NCBI GenBank assembly: GCA_003339415.1
Contig: PDHQ01000032.1
Span: forward strand, 1 to 64,000
Origin: Ophiocordyceps camponoti-saundersi (nom. inval.)
Taxonomy: Eukaryota > Ascomycota > Sordariomycetes > Hypocreales > Ophiocordycipitaceae
Reading direction: 5' to 3'
DNA length: 64,000 nucleotides
The notes below the pieces were generated by a model. The model made no database searches, was not told the DNA's origin, and worked only from the letters and a program-made list of their open reading frames with translations. Positions 51,141 to 64,000 of the stretch are shown one piece after another. The stretch's first letter is position 1; each line of letters starts with the position of its first letter. A program made the translations under genes and the position numbers.

Positions 51141-52467
51141 ATGACTCCCGAGGACGAGCGTCGAGTCGCCCTTGATTCGTATCGAGCAAAGCTCATCGAA
51201 TCCCGTGAATGGGAGGCGAAGCTCAAGAATTTGCGGCTAGAGATCAAGGAACTGCAAAAAGAATTCGACAGGACCGAGGACAACATAAAGGCATTGCAGA
51301 GCGTCGGACAAATCATCGGCGAAGTGTTGAAGCAGCTCGATGACGAGCGATGTGCGCCGTCTCTCCCGCCCCGGTCGTATACGCTGACACGTCACCGCAG
51401 TCATCGTTAAGGCGTCTTCCGGCCCACGATATGTAGTCGGCTGCAGATCCAAGGTTGACAAGGCCAAGCTCAAGCAAGGCACACGCGTGGCACTCGACAT
51501 GACGACACTGACTATTATGCGAATGCTGCCGCGGGAGGTTGACCCACTTGTCTACAATATGTCCCTAGAAGACCCTGGTCAGGTCAGCTTCGCCGGTATT
51601 GGCGGTCTGAATGACCAGATCCGCGAGCTTCGAGAAGTTATCGAGCTCCCCCTGAAGAACCCCGAGCTCTTCATCCGAGTGGGCATCAAGCCTCCGAAGG
51701 GTGTGCTGCTCTACGGTCCGCCGGGGACGGGAAAGACACTTCTTGCGCGGGCGGTGGCTAGCAGCCTGGAGACCAACTTCTTGAAAGGTGAGTGAATAGC
51801 TACTTGTTCGCACGCGTTGGCTGATGAATGGACAGTCGTCTCCTCGGCCATCGTCGACAAGTACATTGGTGAGTCGGCGAGGCTTATCCGGGAGATGTTT
51901 GGGTACGCCAAGGAGCATGAGCCATGCATCATCTTTATGGACGAAATCGACGCCATCGGCGGCCGGCGGTTCTCTGAGGGAACTAGTGCAGACCGAGAGA
52001 TTCAGCGAACACTCATGGAGCTACTGAATCAGCTGGATGGCTTCGACTATCTCGGCAAGACGAAGATAATCATGGCGACAAACCGGCCGGACACACTGGA
52101 TCCCGCGCTGCTACGTGCCGGCCGCCTGGACCGCAAGATTGAGATACCCTTGCCCAACGAGGTCGGGCGGCTGGAGATTCTCAAGATTCACGCGGCGAAT
52201 GTCGCCATAGACGGAGATTTGGATTTCGAGAGCGTTGTCAAGATGAGCGACGGGCTGAACGGCGCCGACTTGAGAAACGTTGTTACCGAAGCGTAAGCAT
52301 CGAGGCCCCGGGAAAGAAGATGACTAGCGACTGACGCGTGGCACAGGGGCTTGTTTGCGATCAAAGACTACCGGGATTCCATCAATCAAGACGACTTCAA
52401 CAAGGCTGTGCGCAAGGTTGCCGAGGCGAAAAAGCTTGAGGGCAAGCTCGAATACCGGAAGCTATGA
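51141..52467 (+). CDS. RPT4: 26S proteasome regulatory ATPase RPT4
   Basis: One of six AAA+ ATPases of the 19S base that unfold substrates and feed them to the 20S core. Four exons (51141-51351, 51401-51787, 51836-52292, 52347-52467) with introns of 49, 48 and 54 bp give 391 residues. The N-terminal coiled coil carries [20 protein letters not shown], then the OB region with [15 protein letters not shown]. The AAA domain has Walker A GPPGTGKT, Walker B IIFMDEID, and a second region of homology with [20 protein letters not shown]. The C-terminus is [10 protein letters not shown]. Every junction rebuilds invariant family sequence. The start lies about 240 bp downstream of the retroelement, so its promoter is short or reaches the right LTR. 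Confidence 0.97.
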
Positions 52468-53987
52468 GAAAGATTTGGCAATGGAAGGCGAAGCGGGGGG
52501 GACCATGCAAATAGATTTGGGTGGATGTTGATTGCCTCGTTCGTGACAGCGCCTACCCAATTAGTGATGAAGAAGTCTGATCATTTTTAAGTAGTAAATC
52601 TGCATAAGAAGCGCGATCATTGTTAGCAGTCAGACCGCGAAACCCGCCATCATACACACACTTACTTACATACATATCCGTACCTACCTACCTCATACAT
52701 ACATACATACATACGTACGCGTAATTCGTAATAGGTATGTATGGTCCATGGATGTTATTCTAAATATGTACAACGCAAGGAGTGTGCTCGTTCATAAGGC
52801 ATGACAGAAAAGGGGGCTTCGCTCCAGCTGAAATGGCTGTGGCACAGTCGGGCCAAGGCGAGAGGAGAAGATGGCTATTCTTAGGTTTCCGAATAGGCCA
52901 GCGAGCGGTTCACGTGAAGTCGAATACGAGGGGTGACGTCGCGTTTGTGCTGCCCTTTTGGTTGCTCGTTACACGCGGATAATAGGGGGGATCTTGATAC
53001 AGGGGCGAGCTAGGATTGTTGTCGGCGAGAGTCGGACGTCATGCTTTGTTGCGTGCTGCTGGGTCCACAGGATGCCGTTGCCCAGCCATTAAAACGGGAC
53101 TCAGCAGGGAGATTTGCCTTGGGGGAGAGGACGACGCAGAGCCGACGGAGGAGAGCCATGTACCTCTTGGGCGAGAAAAAGGGGCGGAGGTACATGTGTA
53201 TGCATGTATGTATTTACCCGAGTGGCCCACTCCCTTTATAGAGCAATTAAGTGCAAACAGGGCAGTAAGCCCTGCTGAGCACCGGCCACCGCCTGTCAAT
53301 GGATAGGTAGGGACACGAATACATACATAGGTCGAGGGCCCCGTGCGAGAGTACTGATTCATTTACTCCGTACATATAAGCCTATCCGTACAAACAGACA
53401 TACATACCAATAGGCATGCAAAATACGGATCGTGATGAGAGGATTATCATGGTTGGTAGCTACGCATTTTTACACAACTGCTACGCTGTTATACTGCCTC
53501 ACTGCATCGCGACAAAAGCTAAGGGCGATGCCCTGCCTTACCTAGTGCCTCATGTATCGCTCACTCGGGAGGCACATGCCGGTCTCAGGGGCGCATGTAT
53601 ATGTGTACTTGCTGTCGCCGAATCAGAGGCAAACGCCTTCTCCGTCACAATGACGAACACCTCCGGTCCAGACAAGGAGGTACTTACCCCACTCCCGCGT
53701 TCGCGTACCAGATCCCACTCAGGTACTTGGGGCCCGCATCTTGCTGTCCCCTCTTCCCCCCCCCCCCCCCCACACCCCCCTCTCCCCTATAGGCTATATC
53801 ATATGTAAAGCTGGCTCTTCCTCCTTTCATCGTCTGCCATCCTCCTCTCTATCCTCGTGCTGCCGTCCGCCTTCATCGCACATTTCTTTCAACACACCCC
53901 TCCTCTCGCCTCTCCTCTCTTCTCCTCTACTCCTAGCTTAATACTTGCTTGCCGTATCATTTCCTCCGAAGACCAGCCGTTGTCACA
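52468..53987. other. Spacer RPT4/GFA1, 1.5 kb
   Basis: Contains TACATACATAC/TACCTACC microsatellites (52660-52720), ATCCGTA or TACGGAT at 52676, 53384 and 53424, and a CACGTG at about 52912. A CT-rich stretch (53735-53940) directly before GFA1 probably marks its promoter and 5' leader. No gene seen. Confidence 0.55.
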
Positions 53988-56383
<2,396 letters not shown>

Positions 56384-56840
56384 TTGGGGGGGGATTTTGT
56401 CTTGCGTGTCTCGCTGGCGCGTCACCGGGATCCTTACGTACCTAGACTGGGAGGGGGGTTCAATAGGGGGGCCAGCCACATTGTCACGACATTGTCGTGC
56501 TGACCTCTCCGCAGTTGATGAAATGATCAGGAGTTGGCTGTATATTTTCCCATCTCTCTGCTCTCATGATGTTCATTTTTTTTTCTTGAAAACGGGTCGA
56601 CTCTCGACAGGGCATTGGACGGGCGCTTCTCAACCCTGGGCCACTTATCAAGAGTGGGCGGGGGCCACTGGCAGGCGGCCGTCGTGAGCGGGAAGAGTTG
56701 GGCGATGAGACAGTCAAGAACAGACGGGAGGGTGGGAGATGGGGGACCAGTGAATAATGAATATATATCTCTTTGTATCGTCACAAGCCCTAAGAGCTGC
56801 CTCCTCCTTGACTACCTATGTGGTGTATATGCGAAAAGAT
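56384..56840. other. Convergent spacer GFA1/PRE4
   Basis: 457 bp between convergent stop codons. Contains short G and T runs. No gene seen. Confidence 0.55.
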
Positions 56841-57828
56841 TTAAACGGTCTGAGTGCCATAGCCTCTAATCCTCTCGGCAAAAGCCCAACTCTGGTTCTC
56901 GATCTTCTCGTTGGTCGACAGCTCGACGCCGTCCTTTGTGACGACGGCGAGGGAATAGCGGTCCCAACTCCTGGCATCGCGGTAGAAGAGGACCTTTAGA
57001 CACTCCCTGACGATGTTGACGGCGTCATCACGAGAGAGGTTACGAGCCGACTCCTCGTCGGGGACGTGGCGACGCATGATGGGCTGAGCGAGCATGGCGC
57101 CGTAGCCGGTGGCGAGGCTGGGGGCGGAGTAGGTGGAGCCGAGAAGGTCGGCGGCGGCGAGAAAGGGGAGGCCTTGGTCGTCGAAGCCGGCGACGAGGAT
57201 GTGGTTCCAGAGCGGGTTGAAGTCGGAGCGTCTCCGGTAGAGGAGCTTGGAGAGGTAGCGGTGCAGGTTGGCGGCGGAGAGACGGGGGGACTGGTCCGGG
57301 CCTGAGTCGTAGGCTTCCTCTAGGGCTAGGTCGGTGAGCTGTCGGTCTAGGTATTGCATGTCGGAAACGTCGCCTGAGAAGCCGACGACGGAGGTGTTTG
57401 CGAATGGGCGGAGGCGCTTTACGTCGTTGAAGCGGGCGAGGGAGCCGTATGAGGCTGAGTGTACAGAGAAGAGAGGATGTCTGTCAGTGATGGGATTTCT
57501 TTTTTTTCAATTTCTTTCTTGAGTGTAGCTGTATCTCGAAATAAGAGGACGAGAAGGGGGAGGGGGAGTTTACCCAGGTTATCGGCGGCTATGACGACTC
57601 CGTCGCGGTATTTGATGGCGACGACTGAGGTGCCGGTTACGATGGGGCGTTGGGTCGCCTGTTTGGGGCCGTTGGCATGGACGAGTGAGGAGTCGTAGGC
57701 TCCGTAGATGTCGTCTCGGGGCTATGATTTGGGGGATGAGAGATGATTAGTTCATGGACAGAGACAGACAGACAGAGAAAGAGAGACGGGAATCGTACCC
57801 TTCCCCAGGCTTGCGGGCGGTGATCCAT
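56841..57828 (-). CDS. PRE4: 20S proteasome subunit beta-7 (PRE4/PSMB4)
   Basis: Non-catalytic beta subunit of the 20S core particle. Three exons (57828-57799, 57721-57574, 57454-56841) with introns of 77 and 119 bp give 263 residues. The start reads MDHRPQAWGR, joined to PRDDIYGAYDSS. A propeptide runs to QRPIVTGTSVVAIKYRDGVV, where the mature chain begins. ADNLASYGSLARFNDVKRL and SVVGFSGDVSDMQYLDRQL are typical beta-7 motifs. Later come NPLWNHILVAGFD and LATGYGAMLAQPIMR. Ntn-hydrolase fold residues for catalysis are not expected in beta-7. The conserved core crosses the third-exon boundary cleanly. Confidence 0.94.
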
Positions 57829-58352
57829 GGTTATGGCTGGTTGCTGGTGATGGTGACGATTGGAGGGGGGGGAGATAGAGAGAGAGGGGTGTAGAGGTGG
57901 GCGTATGTAGGTGTAGTTGGTGGGAGTGAGGAATGGATGAAGCTGTGGTTCGCGTCCAGTAGCAGCCTGGGATGGATGGACGGACTGGTGGGAGGAGTAG
58001 GGAGATAGCTAGGTGTGGTGCTAGGCAGGAGAGGCTGATTACCTCATCCGACTGACATGGGTGACGGGGCTACTTGTCTGAACTGCACGGTCGATGACGA
58101 TGTTCTTAAAAGACAGTCGATCAAGTTTGTCAGCGAGGACAGAACATCAGGACGGAGCATCGTCAAAGACGCCGAGAGCTACCAGACTAGACAGACACGA
58201 TAGTCGGGGCTGGGCCGTGTGGGAAAGCACGGAGGAAGCATCCGTACGGGAGTCAATCCTGTTGTGACCCTTTTGCCAACTCTGACATGACCAGTCTTGA
58301 TTCATTCCTATATATATATTTATATGTATATATATATATACCTAGATCTCCA

Positions 58353-58616
58353 TCAGGAATCGGGGGATTTGCACTTCTCTCGGACATTCTTAGGCTCTGG
58401 CCTCTCGAGACGCACCCATCTGCCAGGGTTCCCATCGACCCAATACGTGCCTTCGTCCTGGTTATAAAACATGCCGTTGCTGAGCTTACACCAGCTCCTA
58501 TCAGGATTGATGGCCAAAGCCTCGAGCTCTGGGTCTTTTGAGCTGATGACGGCTAATTTTTCCCATCTCCGGCGAGGGTTCGGGTTGTTGTTGGGGTCCT
58601 GTCTGGTCCAGATCAA
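58353..58616 (-). CDS. Unrecognised small ORF, possible gene fragment or last exon
   Basis: An open frame of about 87 codons with balanced, non-repetitive composition rich in Trp and charged residues (for example RRWEKLAVISSKDPELEAL and YWVDGNPGRWVRLERP). It has no ATG near its 5' end; the first is internal (MFYNQDEG). An in-frame stop lies just upstream. If real, it would need a 5' exon joined through an acceptor such as GGACCAG near 58604, or it is a decayed fragment. I know no family it belongs to. Confidence 0.3.
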   Translation of the reverse strand: MIWTRQDPNNNPNPRRRWEKLAVISSKDPELEALAINPDRSWCKLSNGMFYNQDEGTYWVDGNPGRWVRLERPEPKNVREKCKSPDS

Positions 58617-58920
58617 GCCAGAGGCGGTTCACTATCAGTTACAATCGACTAGGTAGTTGTTTAGGGATCTTTGTCAAGTATGGTAGACTATATACGTTGT
58701 CTATCTTCTCTTTGGACTCTTTGTAAAGGGTCCGGGCCTTGTCTTTTGCAGTGAGCGTCTGCCGACCTGTACCTAGGTAGTCAAACTGCCCATGTCGTGA
58801 TGATTGATTTTAAGCTTCATCTTGAGACCGTTTCGAGGGGGGAAGTAAGTGGCAGTGAATATCGAACCATGGAGACTGAATGGATACCTGGGAATGTATG
58901 TATGGATCAATACATGTCTG

Positions 58921-58943
58921 GGTCAGGTCAGGTCAGGTCAGGT
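58921..58943. repeat. GGTCA tandem repeat
   Basis: Four GGTCA units in a row plus a partial unit, followed by two diverged copies of an ATGAACAGGT-type unit up to 58970. Confidence 0.85.
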
Positions 58944-59301
58944 TATGAACAGGTCATGAACAGGTTATATGAGCAGGACGGGAAGAACAAGACGACGGCA
59001 TACTAGCTGAGCATACTCTGTAGGGCAGGCCAAGACTGGTCAAGACAAGTCGTCAACGCAAAACCCAGCTCGGACAAGCCGACAGTACCACGTTCTAAGC
59101 ACACATATCTAGGTACCCATATATACAGGCACACATATGAGTAGGTATGCATAGGTATACACTATACACACACGCACTCACTTACACTTACACTTACATA
59201 CACACACACATATATATATATACAATACACACTTACACATACCTGGTATCATACCAGCATAAACTGCCTACTAGCTATCCGTACAGAAACTACAACCAAT
59301 C

Positions 59302-59925
59302 ATGGCCACAGCAGCAACCCCCCTCCTCCTCCCCCCCCTCCTCGTCCTCCTCCTCCTCCTCCTCCTCGCCGCCCTGACGACAGCCAGCCCCCTGACACAC
59401 CCCCGTCCACACCCAGGCCTACCAGAACACACGCGAGCAAACCCCATCGTCGTCGCCGCCGGCGGAGGCGGAAGAGCCGTCCCAGAAGCCTTCCTCCCAC
59501 GACAGAGGCAATACGCCGACAGTCCGCCGCCGCAAAGACAACAGGACCCCGGTCCGCTGAACCTGGCCGTGCCCATCAACAACCACTACGACCAAGGCCG
59601 TCGTACGCGTCCCCTACGGCCCGCACCGCAACGACAGTCCGAAGGCGGACTCTGGCCCTCTCGTCCCGTCGCCGCCGCCTCGGCCGCTTCGGCTCGCGAG
59701 GGTCCGCCGCGGACCATCTGGCGTCCGTTTCTCGAACTGCAGGGCGCTTTCCGCCCGCCGGGACCTCTGTCTCGTTCGGGGGTGAGGAGGGAGGGCCTCG
59801 TCGACAGGCAGGATCGGCCTTTTGGAGCTGTTCTCGACAATGACGGTCCGAATCGTCGGAGGCTGCGACTGCAACGTCAGAACGCTGTTGACGAGTCGGC
59901 TGATGGAGGTCCGTCTTTGAGGTAG
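59302..59925 (+). CDS. Putative secreted Pro/Arg-rich protein
   Basis: A single open frame of 207 residues. It begins with a strong signal-peptide pattern: MATAATPLLLPPLLVLL and a further Leu-rich core to about residue 23, with a likely cleavage after ALTTAS near residue 29. The rest is rich in Pro, Arg, Gln and Gly, without Cys pairs or a domain I recognise. It carries several dibasic sites (QGRR, GVRR, NRRR) where a Kex2-type protease could cut. There is no clear internal repeat. It lies next to the enterotoxin-like gene in an accessory-looking interval, so a secreted effector or processed peptide precursor is possible but unproved. GC content is high compared with the flanks, which supports coding. 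Confidence 0.55.
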   Translation: MATAATPLLLPPLLVLLLLLLLAALTTASPLTHPRPHPGLPEHTRANPIVVAAGGGGRAVPEAFLPRQRQYADSPPPQRQQDPGPLNLAVPINNHYDQGRRTRPLRPAPQRQSEGGLWPSRPVAAASAASAREGPPRTIWRPFLELQGAFRPPGPLSRSGVRREGLVDRQDRPFGAVLDNDGPNRRRLRLQRQNAVDESADGGPSLR

Positions 59926-60698
59926 TTTTTTTCCCCTTCCCCCCCTCGATGGCTGCCAAGTCCGTTCAGTCTGGTCTACAAGGACCGACGGTTGGCATGC
60001 GTTCACACTGGACGACAACGTCTTTTTGTCGGTTTTATATGTGTATGTATGTACATATAATAGTCATATATAGGTAGATGATATAGCACTCACTCGTATG
60101 TATGTATAGGTAGCTCTGAGATGACATCCCTTCCCTTGGTGGTTGTTGGATATATGTACATACACATCCGTCTTTTCCCTTACGCATAGATGTATGTATA
60201 TCTCGTGGCAAAAAGGCGATATTCGAAACTGCCAAGAAACCGGATCGATAGATAGCTGCGGTCCTACCGGCCTTTAAAGCCGGGCCGCGATGATGGGCGG
60301 ACACGAGTAAATTCGCTTTTCATCATCCATCAATCAGCAGCTGCAACGCCGGAAAACCCTCAGCGCGTGGTTATGAATCATGACAACTACCGTATGCATG
60401 CTGGCTTGGCCGTCTTGCTCCATTCGAACTGGCAAGGCAGATCCTTGTGCGTACTTGCACGTGTACAATCGCCGTCGACAACAGGGATGATCCAAGGACA
60501 CCACATTCGTACTCCTATATACATATGTACGGAGTATGCTCGTGATTATATCCATCTGCCATGGGTCCATTCATGTAGCATCAGCCCGTTGGTAAATACC
60601 CATGACAACATGGCACCCAACCCTCCCTCTTCCGATGCCTCCTCCGTTCCGCCCCTCTCCTCCAATCCCACGCCTCTTCGACTCTATATTATTCAAAC
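59926..60698. other. Spacer before the enterotoxin-like gene
   Basis: 773 bp. TATGTATGTA/TACATA repeats (60040-60130), a CACGTG at about 60458, ACATATGT at about 60522, and a CT-rich leader (60620-60680) just before the next start codon. No gene seen. Confidence 0.5.
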
Positions 60699-62450
60699 AT
60701 GATGATGACGAGCTTATCAATCTCATCCCTCGCCATATCTTTGCTCCTATGCCCAAACCTCGTCACCAGCAAACCAGCAACCAGTCCACCGCCGTCAAGG
60801 ATTACAAGTAGAAGCCTCTTCACCCACACGCTAGATCAAACCATCCACATCGTCTTCCAAAGCACAGACGCCCCTCGCCACCTACGAAGCCAAGGCGGAA
60901 TCCTTCCACAGAACCCGGCGCCCGACGACGACGACCGATGGGCGTACTGGCCAACCTTCGAAGCAAGAGAATGGCTCGACATCCCCCTCAGCGTCGAAAG
61001 CCAAGCATCAGGACAGCAAGACCTATGGCTCTACCAGATCGCCCCTTCGCCCAACATGGTTCCCATCATAGACGAGTGGCGCGTCGGCCTCATGTCTCTA
61101 GGCGGCGTCCTATGGTCGCAGGTACAGCAACTGGCCATGGTGCCGTCCATCAACGGGCGGATGGATTACTCGCGCCTCCGCTGGGAACTCAACCCAGACT
61201 TCGACCCGAGATGGCTACGCTTCGGCATCAACGGCCCGCAGACGCTGCTATCTGGACTCGAACCCTTGCCGGAGGGCATATCGTCACATCGACAGCTAGC
61301 TCAGACCTTTATGAACGAGCTCACCGGCTCCAATCCCTCTCTAAGCGAGGATCAACGCCGTACCCTCCGAGAGCTGTTCAACTGGGACCCCGAAACCCAG
61401 CCCAGCCGTGACTTTCCCCTGATTCACCCCAGCGAGAATCGTGAGATTCCCAGTTCCTTTTTTTGCTTTTGGTTCACAGTTTTTGATACTGACTTGTGGA
61501 TTTGACCACGTCCGGTGCAACAGCCGAGTCGCTGGCCAGCCTAGCTCTGCAGGATATCGACTGGGAGGACATGGACATGGGTCACATGACAGATGATGCG
61601 GACGCTCTTCGTCGTCTAGGGCATCGTGCCAGGGCAGGCTTTGCGACGGATGCTCTATGCTTCGACCTGCTAAGTCAGATGATGGGACACAGCAGCGTTA
61701 CGAGATATAGAAGAAAGGCAGATCAAGACAGCTGCGAAAAGCTGGTCAAGTTCCGCCCAGAGCTGGCTAAACCAAGACCACGACGGCCCCAGAAGACGCA
61801 GTGCGGTACGATCAACATGGCCAAGACCTTTTTTGCTTCCTACACCGTACACGTATGTTGACGTATGTTGTACTGACGTCCTCTCAGCGGAGGAGATACG
61901 AGAAAAGGCCAGAGAAGATGCTCAATGGCTTCAATCGTTCAGCTCGAAACTATACAACACTACCGTGAAGAGCATCTCTCAGCCCGACCTTCTCAACAAC
62001 CAGTTTTGTCACGCCATCTTAGAGGGCGCGGACGAAGATGATGAGGCCAAAAGGGACAGAAGACTTGCCCAAGGTAAGTCGAGCAACAATAAACTCGACT
62101 CGACCGTCGCGATGAGCTGACGGCCGAGTTTAGTCGGTCAATATGCGAGCCAGGACGGCTGCTGCTTCCTGCTTGGCGCAATGGAAAAGGCCTTTAGGTC
62201 TCGCTATCGAATAATAGGGTCAGAAGGGAGCGGCCACGACGCCGAACAAGGTCATTGGGAGCTCCAGAAGCACGTCGAAAGGCCGTTGGAATCCCAAGAG
62301 GACGGTGAGAGGCGGCGCCAAGCTCATCGGGATGTTGAGACCAAGTTGAGGTTGAGCAGAGAGAAGCGGCAGAATTTTCTCTGGGCACTCATCGATGCCT
62401 TGGAAGGGACGCATCGATCGTTGTTGAGAAGTTACCCAGCTCGGTCGTGA
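60699..62450 (+). CDS. Secreted heat-labile-enterotoxin-A-like protein (ADP-ribosyltransferase family), catalytic residues degenerate
   Basis: Four exons (60699-61440, 61524-61805, 61888-62073, 62134-62450) join in frame across introns of 83, 82 and 60 bp into about 508 residues. The N-terminus has a signal-peptide pattern (about 24 residues). A segment near residues 50-70 has the shape of the family's first motif, a hydrophobic strand and a GG-x-LP turn. A later segment (LYQIAPSPNM ... LGGVLWSQV) matches the family's core strand and the Gly-Gly-Ser-Gln region. The Arg expected in the first motif is Gln here, and the Glu expected just before the Gly-Gly turn is not present. Catalysis is therefore doubtful. 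The long C-terminal part is mostly helical and of unknown function. Homologues are common in entomopathogenic Hypocreales. The family call is an inference from motifs; later exons are supported by splice signals only. Confidence 0.65.
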
Positions 62451-62935
62451 TTTCTCAGAGATGACCTTGGTGATATCAAGTATTGCTATTCAGCCAACCC
62501 CGTCTCTCTATGTGCCCCCTCCTCCGTCATCAAAGCCAGCCCCTCCCCCCTCCCCCTTCCGTCCCTCCTCCTCCGCCCGCAGAGCTGGTACGAAAGAAAA
62601 GCTAAAAGCTCGGGCCGTAGCTTGAACCTGTCAAACGGTGTAAGCATCAACTACAGAAAAGGTACACGGTACGTGCCTTAGTACCCACAGGTAGAGAAGC
62701 TCTCCAGAGCTACCCAAACTTGGACTAGCGTCTGTGGCTGGAATTACAGCATGCCTACCAATACGGTGGCAGTATCACAGTTACCAGCAGCTCTCCACTA
62801 AGCCTCTCTTCCCTCTGCTGCTCTGCACTATGCGCTCTGCCCATCTCCACCTGTACAGCCAGCCTGTAGCCTGTAGCCCGTAGCCCTGTAGCCTGTAGCT
62901 TGTAGGGGGGACTACTAGGGACAAGGGAGCAGGGA

Positions 62936-62968
<33 letters not shown>

Positions 62969-63388
62969 CACCAGCCCCGCCTGCGCGCGCGCGTCTTTGA
63001 GGGAAAACAATCCTATTTTGTCTCTCTCTCTCTCTCTCTTTCTCTCACTCTCCCACTCTCTCTCTTTCTCTCACTCTCACTCTCTCTCTCTCTGTTTTCC
63101 CCTTGGTGGCCTCAATCGGGTCCCTCTTCTTTCTTTTCTTCTCTCCTGACTCTCTAACGTGAGAGAGGGAAGGAGGGAGAACAAGAAGAAGAAGAAGAAT
63201 CACACAAGTCTTTCATCCCCTTGTATCTTTGAAGCTCTCCCATCTTCTTCTTCTTCATCGTTGTTTCCTCAACCGGGAAAACAAGGGAAGAGAAAAAAAA
63301 AATACACAAACAGAAAGAGAGACAGACTTCTTCATCATCCTTTTCGACGCGTGTGTTTTTCTTCTTCTTCCTCCTCTTCTTCGCCGCC
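62451..63388. other. Spacer before the mtHMG gene
   Basis: 938 bp with a CCTGTAG tandem (about 62862-62905), a GA run at 62939-62966, CGCGCGCG at 62981-62991, TC runs at 63020-63093, and AAGAAG repeats. TC-rich DNA upstream of the start is likely promoter or leader. No gene seen. Confidence 0.5.
62862..62905. repeat. CCTGTAG-type tandem repeat
   Basis: Six or so imperfect copies of a 7-8 bp unit (CCTGTAG, CCCGTAG, CTTGTAG). Confidence 0.8.
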
Positions 63389-64000
63389 ATGTTCGTCGCC
63401 TCTCTTCGTCGCGTCGTCGCCCGTCGAGCGCTGCCTTCGGGCCTCAATTCCCTCGCCGCTCGTCGTCTCGTCCTCGCTCGAGCCTTCTCCGGTTCTTCAT
63501 TGCTGCGCGACCCCACCACAGCCACCGCCACGATCAAGAAGCAGCCCGCTACCAAAAAGGTCTCGATTACCACAAAGACCACCACCACCAAGACCAAGAC
63601 CAAGGCTAAACCGGCTGCCAAGAAGAAGAAGGCTCCCGCAAAGGCCAAGAAGGCGGCTGCTGCCCCCAAGAAGAAGAAGAAGAAGAAGGCTGTCATCGTC
63701 AAGAAGAAGAAGAAGAGGCCCCAGCCCCCCCTGACCGAAGAGCAAAAGGAAAAGATCAAGTTGCGCTACCTCAAGATGGTGTCTTTGTGGAGAGGACCGA
63801 CTACGCGTCCGCCCTGGCCGTGGACCGTTTACGTTGCCGAAAACATGCAGAAAGGAACTAGCGAGTCCAACAAGGACAAGCTTAATAAACTCTACGCTCG
63901 CTACGCCAAGCTTTCCCCGGCAGAGAAACAGGTGATTTTTTCTACTGACCTTGCCACCTGTCCGCCGCGCTGACCCCCCCTTTCCCTCAGACGCTCGAGG
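63389..64000 (+). CDS. Mitochondrial HMG-box DNA-binding protein (Abf2/mtHMG1-like), 3' end cut by window
   Basis: Exon 1 is 63389-63931, then a 59 bp intron (GTGATT...CCCTCAG), and exon 2 begins at 63991 and runs off the window. The visible 184 or so residues start with an Arg/Ala/Leu-rich mitochondrial presequence (MFVASLRRVVARRALPSG; cleavage probably near RAFSGSS). A long Lys/Ala/Thr-rich linker follows, then the beginning of an HMG box (PWPWTVYVAENMQKG ... KLSPAEKQ). The protein is expected to package mtDNA into nucleoids. The start has a strong context (GCCGCCATG). Family call is good; the second half cannot be judged. Confidence 0.82.

Larger units (their letters stand above)
57829..59301. 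other. Spacer PRE4/secreted protein, 1.5 kb
   Basis: PRE4 promoter side first, with GA-rich and GGTGG motifs. Then an AT repeat (58310-58340), the small unrecognised ORF at 58353-58616, a GGTCA tandem at 58921-58943 and CA/TA repeats (59155-59260). No other gene seen. Confidence 0.5.

Overview
The window is nuclear DNA of a filamentous ascomycete (Pezizomycotina, probably Sordariomycetes/Hypocreales). Genes are compact, with 48-180 bp introns that have GT...AG ends and CTRAC-type branch points. Protein sequences match typical ascomycete orthologues (COT1/NDR kinase, TIM54, SEC61 gamma, GFA1, RPT4, QCR9). One 7.5 kb retroelement has been converted almost wholly to A+T, as repeat-induced point mutation (RIP) does. 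A gene for a secreted enterotoxin-A-like protein suggests, without proving, an insect- or invertebrate-associated hypocrealean lineage.

Layout. 1-7.5 kb: microsatellites and homopolymers, no supported gene. 7.5-22.6 kb: a conserved housekeeping block with DIS3/RRP44 (exosome nuclease, +), NUG1 (ribosome-assembly GTPase, -), SF3A2/PRP11 (splicing, +), COT1 (NDR kinase, -), TIM54 (mitochondrial import, +), a FAM192A/Fyv6-type protein (-) and a CLG1/PHO85-type cyclin (-). 22.6-30.7 kb: about 8 kb without a supported gene, dominated by poly-G, purine tracts and TACA-type microsatellites, with one assembly gap. 30.7-42.9 kb: SEC61 gamma (+), an RSC7/SWP82 chromatin-remodelling subunit (-), the 2182-residue N-degron E3 ligase UBR1 (-), QCR9 (-) and PYM (+). 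43.43-50.90 kb: a complete but dead Ty1/Copia LTR retrotransposon with 361/359 bp LTRs and a 5 bp target duplication. 51.1-57.8 kb: RPT4 (+), GFA1 (+) and proteasome beta-7/PRE4 (-). 57.8-62.5 kb: an accessory-looking stretch with a small unrecognised ORF, a secreted Pro/Arg-rich protein and the enterotoxin-A-like protein. The right edge cuts a mitochondrial HMG-box gene.

Most genes are core functions in RNA processing, ribosome assembly, protein import and degradation, and they are not an operon or a biosynthetic cluster. UBR1, RPT4 and PRE4 all serve the ubiquitin-proteasome pathway. Several divergent gene pairs share short promoters carrying CACGTG or TGACGTCA palindromes.

The least ordinary observations are: the Copia element, whose TSD and RIP-altered TG...CA ends can still be read; an unexplained antisense open stretch inside it; the enterotoxin-like gene, which is intact but seems to lack key catalytic residues; and a short word, TACGGAT/ATCCGTA, that recurs about thirty times in intergenic DNA. 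All gene models, exon joins and counts were made by eye from the sequence; no database search was run.
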